Source: UBA2040 sp963977135
GTDB lineage: Bacteria > Bacteroidota > Bacteroidia > Flavobacteriales_D > Crocinitomicaceae
Reading direction: 5' to 3'
Assembly (NCBI GenBank): GCA_963977135.1
Contig: CAXBNN010000012.1
Coordinates: forward strand, 15,564-79,563
DNA length: 64,000 nt
Below are positions 28,531 through 37,794 of the stretch, in pieces; the stretch's first letter is position 1, and each line of letters starts with the position of its first letter. The translations under genes and the position numbers were made by a program. A model generated the notes under the pieces. It searched no databases, was not told where the DNA came from, and saw only the letters and a list, made by a program, of their open reading frames with translations.

Positions 28531-29097
28531 ATGAAAACAATTAAAATCATCACATTTTTAATCTTCGCTACAACTTGCACAGGTTTGATAGCGCAAGATT
28601 CTGGTGTTAACGAAAAATATGGAAACACCCTTAACTTAGGACTTGGTATAGGCTATTACGGATACATTGGACAATCCATTCCAGTTGTCATGCTTAATTA
28701 TGAGTTTGATATTGCGAAGAGTTTTACACTTGCTCCATTCATAGGTGCTTATACGTACTCAAAAGGCTATTACTGGGGAGATAAAAACAACGCTTACAAA
28801 GATTATTATTATCGTGAAACCGTTATACCTGTGGGAATGAAAGGCACGTACTATTTCGATAATCTTTTGAAAGCTAGTAGCAAATGGGATTTCTATGTTG
28901 CAGGTTCTCTGGGATTTGCAATTACACAAACAACGTGGGATTCAGGCTATTATGGAGATAAAAACATTTATAGACGTGCAAATCCATTATATGCTAATGT
29001 GCACATTGGTTCCGAATTTCATATAAGTCAGAAATTTGGAATCTTCCTTGACCTTTCAAGTGGAGTTTCAACGTTTGGATTTGCCTTCCATTTATAG
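28531..29097 (+). CDS. Outer-membrane beta-barrel protein
   Basis: 188 residues with a Sec signal (cleavage after LIAQ, about 22) and eight alternating Tyr/Gly-rich strands, ending in a C-terminal aromatic/hydrophobic residue pattern (FGFAFHL) expected of barrel insertion signals. It resembles the small OmpW/OprF-like barrels common in Bacteroidota. No operon partner is clear. A palindrome without a T run follows at 29118-29150. Confidence 0.78.
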   Translation: MKTIKIITFLIFATTCTGLIAQDSGVNEKYGNTLNLGLGIGYYGYIGQSIPVVMLNYEFDIAKSFTLAPFIGAYTYSKGYYWGDKNNAYKDYYYRETVIPVGMKGTYYFDNLLKASSKWDFYVAGSLGFAITQTTWDSGYYGDKNIYRRANPLYANVHIGSEFHISQKFGIFLDLSSGVSTFGFAFHL

Positions 29098-29117
29098 ATT
29101 TAAAAGATATTTTATTC

Positions 29118-29150
29118 AAGTCTCGGCCTTCTCTTTGAAAGTCGAGACTT
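29118..29150 (+). terminator. Hairpin downstream of the barrel gene
   Basis: AAGTCTCG pairs with CGAGACTT around a 15-base loop. There is no T run, so termination strength is doubtful. Confidence 0.45.
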
Positions 29151-29213
29151 ACTTGTAAATGACTCGCAATTGATTAAAAGTGAATTGCGAAAAAAGAAAC
29201 TAAAATAAATCGC

Positions 29214-29405
29214 ATGAAAAAATTAATGATACTTTTTGCCGTTGCAATTGCAACATCGTGCTCACCGACAGATCCAAGTGAAATAGACCCTACTTTGGAG
29301 GTTAATGCCTCAACTTCTGAAAAAATAAAAGAAGCTCAGGACGAAAATATTGAATTAGAAGAAATCGATGGAGAATTAGACTCAATAATGCAAACACTTA
29401 AATAA
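29214..29405 (+). CDS. Small acidic lipoprotein
   Basis: 63 residues: lipoprotein signal (AVAIATSC, Cys16) followed by a short acidic, helical mature part. No family recognised. Its TAA overlaps the ATG of the next gene by one base, so the two are translationally coupled. A short, acidic partner next to a strongly basic secreted protein suggests they may interact, which is inference. Confidence 0.72.
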   Translation: MKKLMILFAVAIATSCSPTDPSEIDPTLEVNASTSEKIKEAQDENIELEEIDGELDSIMQTLK

Positions 29406-30181
29406 TGATGAAAAATATAACAATCATAGCCATACTGTTTCTTTGTTTTACTGCATTTGCTCAAAAAGAGAAATCAAAACATTCCGGACAAAACGGAAAA
29501 GTGATGACTCAAAATGAAAGTAAAAACGTCCACCAAAAGAATGATTTTAAGCAAGAATCAAATAGTCATTTTGGAAAAATGGAGCACAAATCTCCAAAGG
29601 GCAATCATGATAAAAGTTCATTTAGTCCTAAACCAAAGAATCAGATTTTTATCGTTCAACAAGGAAAGGGAAAAGGAAAAGGTAATCACGGGGGTAAATC
29701 GAATAAATCCTTTCAACCCCAACATGGTAAAAAGATGAAAGGAAATCCTAGTCATGGAAAACATGATAAAAGATATGATGGCAAACCAGGCAAAGTAAAG
29801 TTTGAGAAGGGACATTCTAAAAATTTTAATAGAATGCTTGTTGTAAAAGGACATCCCAATTTCGGCTATCTTTATGCAAACACACCAGGATATTATGGAT
29901 ACCGAAACTATGGCCAATATCGTTCATCGCAAGCAAGAAAAAAACACAAAAAATACCATCCAGTTTACGAATACCAAGCCGTTGAAGGATTTAACTTCAT
30001 TATTGTTCGTAATAACTTTTTGTATACAGAAACAAACTCAAAAATAAATCAAGTTCGTATACGACTTTCCGAAAAAAGAAAAGCGGATCAAATAACTATT
30101 GTTGAATATGATAATACCATGAGGGAGGTATTGATTCTCGAGAAACGAAGAGCTGCTTTAGAAATCAACATATCACTTTAG
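29405..30181 (+). CDS. Secreted Lys/His/Gly-rich basic protein
   Basis: 258 residues. Signal peptide ends at AFAQ (about 20). Residues 20-140 are low-complexity and very basic (many KH, GK, HGK steps). Residues 141-258 are more ordered, with a Tyr/Gly-rich stretch (TPGYYGYRNYGQYR) and a charged C-terminal segment. No family recognised. Start at 29405 overlaps the upstream stop; ATG 29408 is equally possible. Binding to nucleic acid, polyanions or metals would suit the composition but is not shown. Confidence 0.68.
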   Translation: MMKNITIIAILFLCFTAFAQKEKSKHSGQNGKVMTQNESKNVHQKNDFKQESNSHFGKMEHKSPKGNHDKSSFSPKPKNQIFIVQQGKGKGKGNHGGKSNKSFQPQHGKKMKGNPSHGKHDKRYDGKPGKVKFEKGHSKNFNRMLVVKGHPNFGYLYANTPGYYGYRNYGQYRSSQARKKHKKYHPVYEYQAVEGFNFIIVRNNFLYTETNSKINQVRIRLSEKRKADQITIVEYDNTMREVLILEKRRAALEINISL

Positions 30182-30200
30182 TCAAACTAAAACATCATCG

Positions 30201-30231
30201 AAACGCCCTCTATTTTGGGGTCGTTTTTTTA
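30201..30231 (+). terminator. Rho-independent terminator
   Basis: AAACG and CC pair with GG and CGTTT around a T-rich loop, then seven T. Closes the two-gene unit 29214-30181. Confidence 0.75.
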
Positions 30232-30684
30232 TTTGCTAACCAAACCCATCTGACTTCAAATTATAAGATTTTTTGAAAGAAAATATCCTCGGAATATCTT
30301 TAAGGTCTATTTTATTAAACCAACTATCATTTTCTTACATATGTCTTGTGTTTTTTGCACAAAAATTAGTAACTATGTTAAATAATGTGTATCTTTTAGC
30401 TATACTCAAATAGATTGCATTTAATTGTTCAAATTAATTGAGTATAAATTCGATGTAAATTTTACATTTAGTTTGTAAAACACTCATAATGAACAATTTG
30501 GATTATTGTTTATTCACAGAGATAATCGATTTTAGAAGGCTTTAAATTTACATTTAGCGTTTCTATTCAAAACATCATTGTGACTATAGCCAAAGTTTTG
30601 CGTCATTTGTTTTACACTGTATCGCTCTTAGAGAAATGAACATAATATGCTTTTTATAAACAAACAACGCGTTTTAGATTAAAT
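30232..30684. other. Long leader of the aminotransferase cluster
   Basis: 450 AT-rich bases without an open frame. It holds one inverted repeat at 30346-30362 and a TATCTTTT sequence near 30392 that could serve as a -7 box. The length suggests regulatory content ahead of the large cluster that starts at 30685. Confidence 0.45.
30346..30362. promoter_or_regulatory. Candidate operator TTGTG-N7-CACAA
   Basis: A 17-bp inverted repeat with 5-base perfect arms, similar in form to CRP/FNR-family half sites, located 323 bases upstream of the aminotransferase gene and about 30 bases before a TATCTTTT -7-like sequence. Confidence 0.35.
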
Positions 30685-31998
30685 ATGATAAAAGAAATTA
30701 CAAAATCCGAGCAACTACTTAAAAGAAGAAAAAATGTAGTTGCAAATGGTGTGGGTGTATTTAACACGGCCACAGTCTCAGAAGCAAAAGGAGCCACGAT
30801 AATTGATGCGGATGGAAATGAATTAATCGATTTTGCAGGTGGGATTGGTGTTGTAAATGCCGGACATTGTCCAGAACCTGTAGTCGCTGCAATAAGAGAA
30901 CAAGCAGGCAAGTATCTGCATACAAGTTTTAATGTAGTTACATACGAGCCCTACATAGAATTGTGTGAAGTATTAACGGAAATATTGCCTCACGGTGAGA
31001 AAACCAAGGCTATGTTGGTTAGTACTGGTGCTGAAGCGGTTGAGAATGCAATAAAAATAGCAAGACAAGCCACGAAAAGACCAGCCGTTTTGTGTTATAC
31101 TGAAGCCTATCATGGACGTACTTTGATGGCAATGACCTTAACAAGCAAGATTAGTTATAAATACGATTGTGGTCCGTTTGCTCCAGAAGTTTATCGACTT
31201 CCTTTTCCGAATGTATACCGTTACAAAGGAGATAGAGATGAAGCTACTTTTGTAAAAGATGAACTAAAACGACTTCATGAAAGTGCATTGAATGTAGTAG
31301 ATATAAAAACTGTTGCTGCGATTATTGTTGAACCAATTCAGGGTGAAGGCGGATTTTATCCAATTCCAAAAGACTATTTAATTGGACTTCGAGAATTTTG
31401 CGATGAACACGGAGTAATGTTGATTTTTGATGAAGTTCAAAGTGGATTTTGTAGAACTGGCCATTGGGCAAGTTGGCAACATTATGGTGTAACACCAGAC
31501 ATAAGTACTTATGCTAAATCTATGGGGTCTGGATTGCCAATTGCAGCAGTTGTAGGTCGTGCAGATGTTATGGATGCAGCAGCTTCAGGATCAATTGGCG
31601 GCACGTACATTGGAAGTCCTGTTTGTTGCGCGGCATCTTTGGCAACAATAAAATACATGAAAGACATCGACCTCAATCAAAAAGGGAAAGACGTAGGTGA
31701 AAAAATCATGAGTCGACTTCTGAAATTACAGAAAGAATGTCCAGAAATTGGAGATGTACGCGGAATAGGTGCTATGATAGGAATTGAATTTGTACACAAT
31801 GGTGATCCTACACAACCCAATTCAGATCTATGTGATACAATTGTTAAAGAATGCTCTAAGAATAGTTTAATAATGCTTAGCGCAGGTACACACAAAAATA
31901 TTATAAGAATACTCTCTCCTTTGGTAATTTCAGATGAATTGCTAGACAAAGGAATGTCAATTTTAGAAACAGTTATAAAAAAATCTTTAAGCAAATAA
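30685..31998 (+). CDS. Class III aminotransferase, 4-aminobutyrate/omega-amino acid type
   Basis: Transfers an omega-amino group (GABA, 5-aminovalerate or similar) to 2-oxoglutarate using PLP. 437 residues, the family's usual length. Visible landmarks are VSTGAEAVENAIKIA (cofactor phosphate site), LIFDEVQSGFCRTG (Asp contacting the pyridine nitrogen), Lys278 in TYAKSMGSGLP (Schiff base) and GGTYIGSP. It opens a tight same-strand cluster; the next gene starts one base after its stop. With the semialdehyde dehydrogenase at 39014 it could convert GABA to succinate. The exact substrate is inferred. Confidence 0.9.
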   Translation: MIKEITKSEQLLKRRKNVVANGVGVFNTATVSEAKGATIIDADGNELIDFAGGIGVVNAGHCPEPVVAAIREQAGKYLHTSFNVVTYEPYIELCEVLTEILPHGEKTKAMLVSTGAEAVENAIKIARQATKRPAVLCYTEAYHGRTLMAMTLTSKISYKYDCGPFAPEVYRLPFPNVYRYKGDRDEATFVKDELKRLHESALNVVDIKTVAAIIVEPIQGEGGFYPIPKDYLIGLREFCDEHGVMLIFDEVQSGFCRTGHWASWQHYGVTPDISTYAKSMGSGLPIAAVVGRADVMDAAASGSIGGTYIGSPVCCAASLATIKYMKDIDLNQKGKDVGEKIMSRLLKLQKECPEIGDVRGIGAMIGIEFVHNGDPTQPNSDLCDTIVKECSKNSLIMLSAGTHKNIIRILSPLVISDELLDKGMSILETVIKKSLSK

Positions 31999-31999
31999 A

Positions 32000-32941
32000 A
32001 TGTCACAATTCAATATTGCAGGAATACAAATGAAAGTTTCGGCTGTCGCTTCCAACGTGGAAATGATGAAGTTGAAAATCGATATAACCATGAATCTATA
32101 TCCTTGGATAGAAATGATCATGTTTAGCGAGTTGTGTGCTTTTGGTCCCTTGACCCATACGGCTCAGCCTATTCCCAATAATTTTGAAGCAGAGATGCAG
32201 GCGATGGCAAAGAAATATGGTATTTGGTTACTCCCAGGCTCTATTTTTGAAAAAAGTGAGGACAAAATATACAACACGGCAACGGTCATAAATCCTAAAG
32301 GAGAAATCGTGACACGTTACCGTAAAATGTTCCCTTTTTATCCATACGAAACAGGCGTAACACCCGGCGAAGAATATTGTGTATTTGACGTACCAAATGT
32401 TGGTCGTTTTGGTGTTTCCATATGTTATGATATGTGGTTTCCGGAAACAATAAGAACATTAGTTTCCATGGGAGCTGAGGTAATCATGCACCCAACAATG
32501 TCTGGCACAATTGATCGTGATATAGAACTTTCTATTGTAAGAGCGATGGCTTCAATTAATCAATGTTTCTTCTTCGATATGAATGGATTAGATACTGGAG
32601 GATGCGGGCGATCAATAGTTTGTGGGCCGGATGGTCGTGTTTTACACCAATCAGAAGGTACCGAAGAAATCGTTCCATTGGAGTTAGATATTGACAGAGT
32701 AAAAAGAAGTCGTGAATTAGGTATTCTTCGATTGGGGCAACCAATGAAAAGTTTTAGAGATCACCTTAAAACAGGGCAATTTGGCATATATCAACCAAAT
32801 TTACCGACTCCTTATTTAGATTCATTGGGTCCTCTAATCAAACCTACTCGCCTTGATGATTTAGCAGAATTAAAAATAAAAGAAGATCTAATTGAACAAA
32901 TAGTTACTCCCGTCCACTATAAAGGCGATGGAATAAATTAA
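32000..32941 (+). CDS. Carbon-nitrogen hydrolase (nitrilase superfamily amidase)
   Basis: 313 residues with the full nitrilase triad: Glu44 (MFSELCAFGP), Lys109 (RYRKMFPFYP) and Cys142 (GVSICYDMWFPE). The family hydrolyses amides, carbamoyl groups or nitriles. In a cluster with an Orn/Lys/Arg decarboxylase the obvious candidates are N-carbamoylputrescine, an N-acyl polyamine or an omega-amide, but no deiminase is present to make the first. It starts one base after the aminotransferase stop and 12 bases before the VOC gene. Confidence 0.9.
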   Translation: MSQFNIAGIQMKVSAVASNVEMMKLKIDITMNLYPWIEMIMFSELCAFGPLTHTAQPIPNNFEAEMQAMAKKYGIWLLPGSIFEKSEDKIYNTATVINPKGEIVTRYRKMFPFYPYETGVTPGEEYCVFDVPNVGRFGVSICYDMWFPETIRTLVSMGAEVIMHPTMSGTIDRDIELSIVRAMASINQCFFFDMNGLDTGGCGRSIVCGPDGRVLHQSEGTEEIVPLELDIDRVKRSRELGILRLGQPMKSFRDHLKTGQFGIYQPNLPTPYLDSLGPLIKPTRLDDLAELKIKEDLIEQIVTPVHYKGDGIN

Positions 32942-32953
32942 AATAAAATTATT

Positions 32954-33361
32954 ATGGGTGGAAGTCCACTAAATAAAAACAAAAAGAAAGAAGTAAATAA
33001 AGACTTTATCAGTTGGTTTGAAATTCCAGCGCTTAATTTTCAACAAGCGGTGCAATTCTATAACCACATTTTCGATATTGAAATGGAACAAAATGTGACC
33101 GAATCAAATAGGATGGCCTATTTTCCTGTTTCGACAGGTATTGGTGGCGCCGTAATTGAAGGTCCAGGTTCAATTCCATCCGATACAGGCACTTTGATTT
33201 ATTTAAATGGCGGAAAAGATCTAAGTAAGGTCTTGAATAAAGTTGAAGACGCTGGCGGTCGCATAATAATGCAAAAAACTAAGATAAGTAAAGAAGATGG
33301 TTATTTTGCCATTTTCATTGATTCTCAAGGAAATAAGCTTGCTCTACACTCTAAAAATTAA
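32954..33361 (+). CDS. VOC (glyoxalase/bleomycin-resistance) family protein
   Basis: 135 residues with the vicinal-oxygen-chelate pattern: DFISWFEIPALNFQQAVQFY at the start and GYFAIFIDSQGNKLALHSKN at the end. Such small proteins may be metal enzymes, but similar ones bind no metal. It lies inside the decarboxylase cluster and ends 3 bases before the next start, so it is part of the operon. A role in handling a reactive aldehyde is possible but not shown. Confidence 0.85.
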   Translation: MGGSPLNKNKKKEVNKDFISWFEIPALNFQQAVQFYNHIFDIEMEQNVTESNRMAYFPVSTGIGGAVIEGPGSIPSDTGTLIYLNGGKDLSKVLNKVEDAGGRIIMQKTKISKEDGYFAIFIDSQGNKLALHSKN

Positions 33362-33364
33362 GAT

Positions 33365-36103
33365 TTGTCAAAAACAAAAACGAAAATAGCGCCCTATTAT
33401 AACATCGGTCAACTACGTGTTGATTATTGGAATAAGCTTAAGATTGAAACATCTGAACTTTCCCGCTGTAAAAAAGAATCTCCTGACGAAAAGGAACACA
33501 AGCAAAGAGTTGAAGCGCTCATAAATGATTTAAAAGGCGTTGAATGCTTTTTTGCGTCTCCAGGTATAGAAAGATTGCGCCGTTTGGACATTGCGTTTAA
33601 TTCACATGAATTTGCCTCACTTGCACACATGGTGGCAGAAACGACAAAAGAACTTGTTGGCGATAGCTACAAGAGCAATCATGATTATATCGATTTCGAT
33701 GAGCCTACAATGGAGTCTGCCGAAGAGCATGACCAGCATAATGGTGTCCGAAAAAATCATTTTGAAGTATTGTTTGTTGATGATATGTCTGAGTCAGACG
33801 AAAGTAAACTCAAGAAAAATTTACGAAGCCTACAAACACCTAACGACCAATTCAGCTACGGAGTTGTAGTGCAACGTTCATTCCAAGACGCACTTATTTC
33901 ATTGATTTTCAATCACAATATACAGGCAGTAGTAGTTCGATATGCTCCGCCATATAAATCAACTTCCATTTCACCACTTATTCAACCCTATATTGATCAG
34001 GTGATGAAGTATGATTTTTCTTCAAATCCAGAAACGGAATTAGGACCAATCCTGGGTGAATTGATTAAAGAACTCCGTCCGGAATTAGATACCTATTATG
34101 TAACGGATACTGCTCTCGGACATTTGAGAGACAACACTATAAAAGGTTTTAGACGTATCTTTTACCAAACAGAAGATATTCAAGAACTTCACCTTACAAT
34201 TATGCGAGGAATTGCGGATAGATACAATACACCATTCTTTTCTGCATTAGTTGAATATAGTAAAAGACCAACCGGTATTTTTCACGCAATGCCAATATCA
34301 CGTGGAAATTCAGTTTTTAAATCAAGATGGATAAGTGATTTTGGAGAGTTTTATGGTCGCAATATGTTTTTAGCAGAAACCTCAGCTACTACCGGCGGAC
34401 TTGATTCCCTATTACAACCAACAGGTCCTTTGAAAAAAGCTCAGGAAATGGCACGTGATGCCTATGGTTCCTTGAATACATATTTCGTAACGAACGGCAC
34501 CTCGACTGCAAATAAAATTGTGATGCAGGCTTTGGTAAAACCAAAGGATGTCGTTTTGATTGATAGAGACTGTCATAAATCCCATCACTATGGCTTGGTG
34601 TTGGCAGGGGCATTTCCAGTTTATTTGGATTCTTATCCAATTGAAGAATATTCAATGTATGGTGCCGTTCCATTGCAGCAAATAAAAACCAAATTACTAC
34701 GATTGAAAGACGCTGGTCGTTTGGGTAAAGTAAAAATGTTGCTTTTAACAAATTGTACTTTCGATGGACTCGTGTACAACGTTGAGCGAGTGATGGAAGA
34801 AGTTCTCGCAATCAAACCTGATATGATTTTTTTATGGGATGAGGCATGGTTCGCTTTTGCAGGATTTGGATACAATTATAAACAGCGAACAGGAATGTTT
34901 GTTGCTAAAAAACTACATGTAAAATACGCAAGCGATAGTTATAGAAAGAAGTACAACGACCATATTAAGGGATTGAACAACGGCGACCAATCGTTAATGC
35001 CAGATCCAGATAAAGTTAGAGTAAGAGTTTATGCTACGCAAAGTACGCACAAGACCTTGAGTAGTTTTAGACAAGGTTCAATGATCCATATTTGGGACGA
35101 AGATTTCCGCAGAAAAACGGAGAACACATTTCTTGAAGCCTATATGACGCATACCTCAACTTCTCCAAATTATCAAATGTTGGCATCGCTAGATGTTGGA
35201 AGACGACAGGTTCAACTTGAAGGCTTCGAATTGGTTGAGAAAAGCATAGAAATGGCTATGGTCTTACGGGCAAAAATCAATAATACTCCACAGTTAAGTA
35301 AATACTTCGATGTTTTGACAGCCTATGATTTTATTCCAGATCAATACCGTGAAACAGGTTTAAAGGAATATTATACCAGAAATGAAGGCTGGAATAGAAT
35401 GGAAGAAGCTTGGGAACAAGATGAATTCGTTTTGGACCCAACGAAAATTACATTGTATATTGGTAAAACTGGTGTTGATGGCGATACTTTTAAGAATAAG
35501 TATTTGATGGATAAGTTCAATATCCAAATCAATAAAACTTCTCGGAATACCGTATTGTTTATGACAAATATTGGTACCACAAGAGGAAGTGTTACTTATC
35601 TTATCAATGCTCTTTTAATGATTGCTGATGAATTGGATGATGAATTCAAGTCATTGAATGATAAAGAGAGAGAAATTCGAGATAAAAGAATACATTCCTT
35701 AACAAAAGAAGTTCCTCCTCTCCCCGATTTCAGTTATTTCCATAGCTCTTTCCAAGCCGTTCCCGGTGTTCCTGGTGGAAATTTACGCGAAGCTTATTTC
35801 CTCGCTTATGATGAAGAGAATTACGAATATGTCCCTTTAAATGAATGCTTAGCTGTCATGGCAAAAGGTAGAGACCTCGTGGCATCGACATTCGTTATAC
35901 CTTATCCTCCAGGATTTCCAGTTTTAGTTCCTGGGCAAGTGGTTAGCGAGGAAATAATAAATTTCATGAACGCATTAGACGTCAGTGAAATTCATGGTTA
36001 TCGAGCCGATTTAGGATTGAGGGTGTTTAAAGAAAAAATATTGGATAGACATAAAATTGTCTCCTCAATTGGTGGGATGTCCACTAGTAAAAAGGAAAAA
36101 TAA
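33365..36103 (+). CDS. Orn/Lys/Arg decarboxylase family protein (fold type I, PLP)
   Basis: 912 residues from a TTG start 3 bases after the VOC stop; no ATG fits the N-terminus. A receiver-like wing domain lies at about 120-230 (VLFVDDMSESDESKL), followed by the PLP domain (about 300-720) with FVTNGTSTANKI, DRDCHKSHHYG, LLLTNCTFDG, FLWDEAWFAF and the Schiff-base Lys563 in QSTHKTLSSFRQG, then the C-terminal domain (PYPPGFPVLVPG). It should release CO2 from ornithine, lysine or arginine; which of the three is not decidable. It feeds the aminotransferase and dehydrogenase of this cluster in my reading. Confidence 0.93.
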   Translation: MSKTKTKIAPYYNIGQLRVDYWNKLKIETSELSRCKKESPDEKEHKQRVEALINDLKGVECFFASPGIERLRRLDIAFNSHEFASLAHMVAETTKELVGDSYKSNHDYIDFDEPTMESAEEHDQHNGVRKNHFEVLFVDDMSESDESKLKKNLRSLQTPNDQFSYGVVVQRSFQDALISLIFNHNIQAVVVRYAPPYKSTSISPLIQPYIDQVMKYDFSSNPETELGPILGELIKELRPELDTYYVTDTALGHLRDNTIKGFRRIFYQTEDIQELHLTIMRGIADRYNTPFFSALVEYSKRPTGIFHAMPISRGNSVFKSRWISDFGEFYGRNMFLAETSATTGGLDSLLQPTGPLKKAQEMARDAYGSLNTYFVTNGTSTANKIVMQALVKPKDVVLIDRDCHKSHHYGLVLAGAFPVYLDSYPIEEYSMYGAVPLQQIKTKLLRLKDAGRLGKVKMLLLTNCTFDGLVYNVERVMEEVLAIKPDMIFLWDEAWFAFAGFGYNYKQRTGMFVAKKLHVKYASDSYRKKYNDHIKGLNNGDQSLMPDPDKVRVRVYATQSTHKTLSSFRQGSMIHIWDEDFRRKTENTFLEAYMTHTSTSPNYQMLASLDVGRRQVQLEGFELVEKSIEMAMVLRAKINNTPQLSKYFDVLTAYDFIPDQYRETGLKEYYTRNEGWNRMEEAWEQDEFVLDPTKITLYIGKTGVDGDTFKNKYLMDKFNIQINKTSRNTVLFMTNIGTTRGSVTYLINALLMIADELDDEFKSLNDKEREIRDKRIHSLTKEVPPLPDFSYFHSSFQAVPGVPGGNLREAYFLAYDEENYEYVPLNECLAVMAKGRDLVASTFVIPYPPGFPVLVPGQVVSEEIINFMNALDVSEIHGYRADLGLRVFKEKILDRHKIVSSIGGMSTSKKEK

Positions 36104-36130
36104 TTAGTACAATAAAAGCAAACAATATAG

Positions 36131-37726
36131 ATGGCAACTCAAAAAAAAACAACAGTAAAAAAAGAAGTTAAACCAAAAAGCAAAAAAGTGGTTCCTGCAA
36201 AAAAGGCCGTTTTGAAGAAAGCTCCGTTAAAGAAAGCGCCGGTAAAGAAAGTGGTAAAAACACCGAAGCCTGCTCCAATTCTTAATGGCGTGTCTGACAT
36301 TCGACGATTTTTTCACAAAAATGAAACCCCTTTATACTTTATTAGTGCAACCAATTTTAACATGTTGGGTGCCGATGAGTGGATTAAAGGATTCAAATTT
36401 ATAAGTCACATTGAGTGTTTTGATGGTCAACATCCGAATGTTTTTTCACCGAAGACTGAAATCCCGCATGATGATTTTACTAGTATAGAGGATATTAACA
36501 ATTATCTTTTGCAACATCCAGAAGTTCAAGATTATCTGACTTCAAGAAAAAAAGATAAATCTGCTGGAAAAGCCATGTTTTTAATGTTTGATGAAAAAAC
36601 TGAGAAACTTGCTAAAAAATTAGGATTAGAAATCATGTTTCCCCCTGCAAAGATGAGAACATTGATGGATAATAAAGTAAATACAAACAGAATTGCAGAA
36701 AAAGCGGGAGTTGCATGCGTGCCTTATGTTCTATCAAACGTAAAAAATTATGCTCATTTATGCAAAGTTTCGAAAATTCTCGGAACTGACCTAGTAATCC
36801 AAACTCCATTCGGAGATTCAGGACATACGACTTTTTTCATCACAAATGAAGAAGACTACCAAAAGTATGCAGAAGAAATCGAAAAAGAGAAAGAAGTAAA
36901 AATAATGAAACGAATCAATTGCAAAGGTTCTGCAATTGAAGCTTGTGTTACAAGACACGGAACAATTGTTGCGCCATTGATGACAGAATTGGTTGGTTTC
37001 GAAGAATTAACTCCCTACAAAGGAGGTTGGTGTGGAAATGAAATCTATCCAAATGCCTTTACACCTGAAATTAGAAAAAAAGCAATTAAATACACCCAAT
37101 TATTCGGGGATCAACTAAGAAAAGAAGGTTACAAAGGTTATTTTGAGCTAGACTTTTTAATTGACCAAGACAATGGTGAAGTTTACTTGGGTGAATTAAA
37201 TCCTCGAGTAACTGGAGCAAGTTCTATTACAAATCATGCGGTTTTTGCCTTGGCAGATGCACCACTTTTTGTTTTCCATATTTTAGAATGGATGGATATC
37301 GATTATAAATTAGATGTTGAAGCATTGAATAATCGTTGGTCTCGTCAAGAAAATGTTGATGGATGGAGTCAATTGATTGTTAAGCATACACAAGACACTA
37401 TTGAATACGTCTCTGAAGCACCAAGATCAGGTATCTGGAAAATGTTCGATACTGGACATATTCAATTTGATAGAATGGATACCCACAGAAGAGCTGTAGA
37501 ATCTGAGAGTGAAGCATTCTTCTTACACATTGCTAAGGAAGGTGACTATTTATATGAAGGAGCTGACATGGGGATTTTAGTGACTCGTGGTCGAATGATG
37601 ACTGACGATTTTAAACTGAATGAACGTGCAAAAACTTGGCTAAATGCCATTCACGGCAAATACACTTCTCAAATCGTTGAAGATAGACGAGCTCCAATGC
37701 ATTTAATAGGCAGTTTAACGAAATAA
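36131..37726 (+). CDS. ATP-grasp ligase with Lys/Ala/Pro-rich N-terminal extension
   Basis: 531 residues. Residues 1-50 are an unusual Lys/Ala/Pro-rich tail (KKAPLKKAPVKK). The ATP-grasp fold covers about 175-395: a central domain (MDNKVNTNRIAEKAGVACVP), the lid (DLVIQTPFGDSGHTTFFI) and the metal-binding block (GYFELDFLID, GELNPRVTGASS). It looks most like the biotin-carboxylase-type ATP-grasp family but lacks the other carboxylase subunits, so a carboxylate-amine ligase is more likely. In this cluster it could acylate a polyamine or amino acid. Starts 27 bases after the decarboxylase and is followed by a hairpin. Confidence 0.82.
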   Translation: MATQKKTTVKKEVKPKSKKVVPAKKAVLKKAPLKKAPVKKVVKTPKPAPILNGVSDIRRFFHKNETPLYFISATNFNMLGADEWIKGFKFISHIECFDGQHPNVFSPKTEIPHDDFTSIEDINNYLLQHPEVQDYLTSRKKDKSAGKAMFLMFDEKTEKLAKKLGLEIMFPPAKMRTLMDNKVNTNRIAEKAGVACVPYVLSNVKNYAHLCKVSKILGTDLVIQTPFGDSGHTTFFITNEEDYQKYAEEIEKEKEVKIMKRINCKGSAIEACVTRHGTIVAPLMTELVGFEELTPYKGGWCGNEIYPNAFTPEIRKKAIKYTQLFGDQLRKEGYKGYFELDFLIDQDNGEVYLGELNPRVTGASSITNHAVFALADAPLFVFHILEWMDIDYKLDVEALNNRWSRQENVDGWSQLIVKHTQDTIEYVSEAPRSGIWKMFDTGHIQFDRMDTHRRAVESESEAFFLHIAKEGDYLYEGADMGILVTRGRMMTDDFKLNERAKTWLNAIHGKYTSQIVEDRRAPMHLIGSLTK

Positions 37727-37747
37727 ACAAAATCATAGAAATAGAAT

Positions 37748-37780
37748 ATATGCCTCGAAGTAACTTTCGAGGCATATTTT
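37748..37780 (+). terminator. Intercistronic hairpin, terminator or attenuator
   Basis: A perfect 12-bp stem (ATATGCCTCGAA/TTCGAGGCATAT) with a 6-base loop and a short T run, ending only 14 bases before the next start codon. That spacing leaves almost no room for a promoter, so read-through or processing is likely. Confidence 0.75.
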
Positions 37781-37794
37781 AATTTTAAAAGAAT

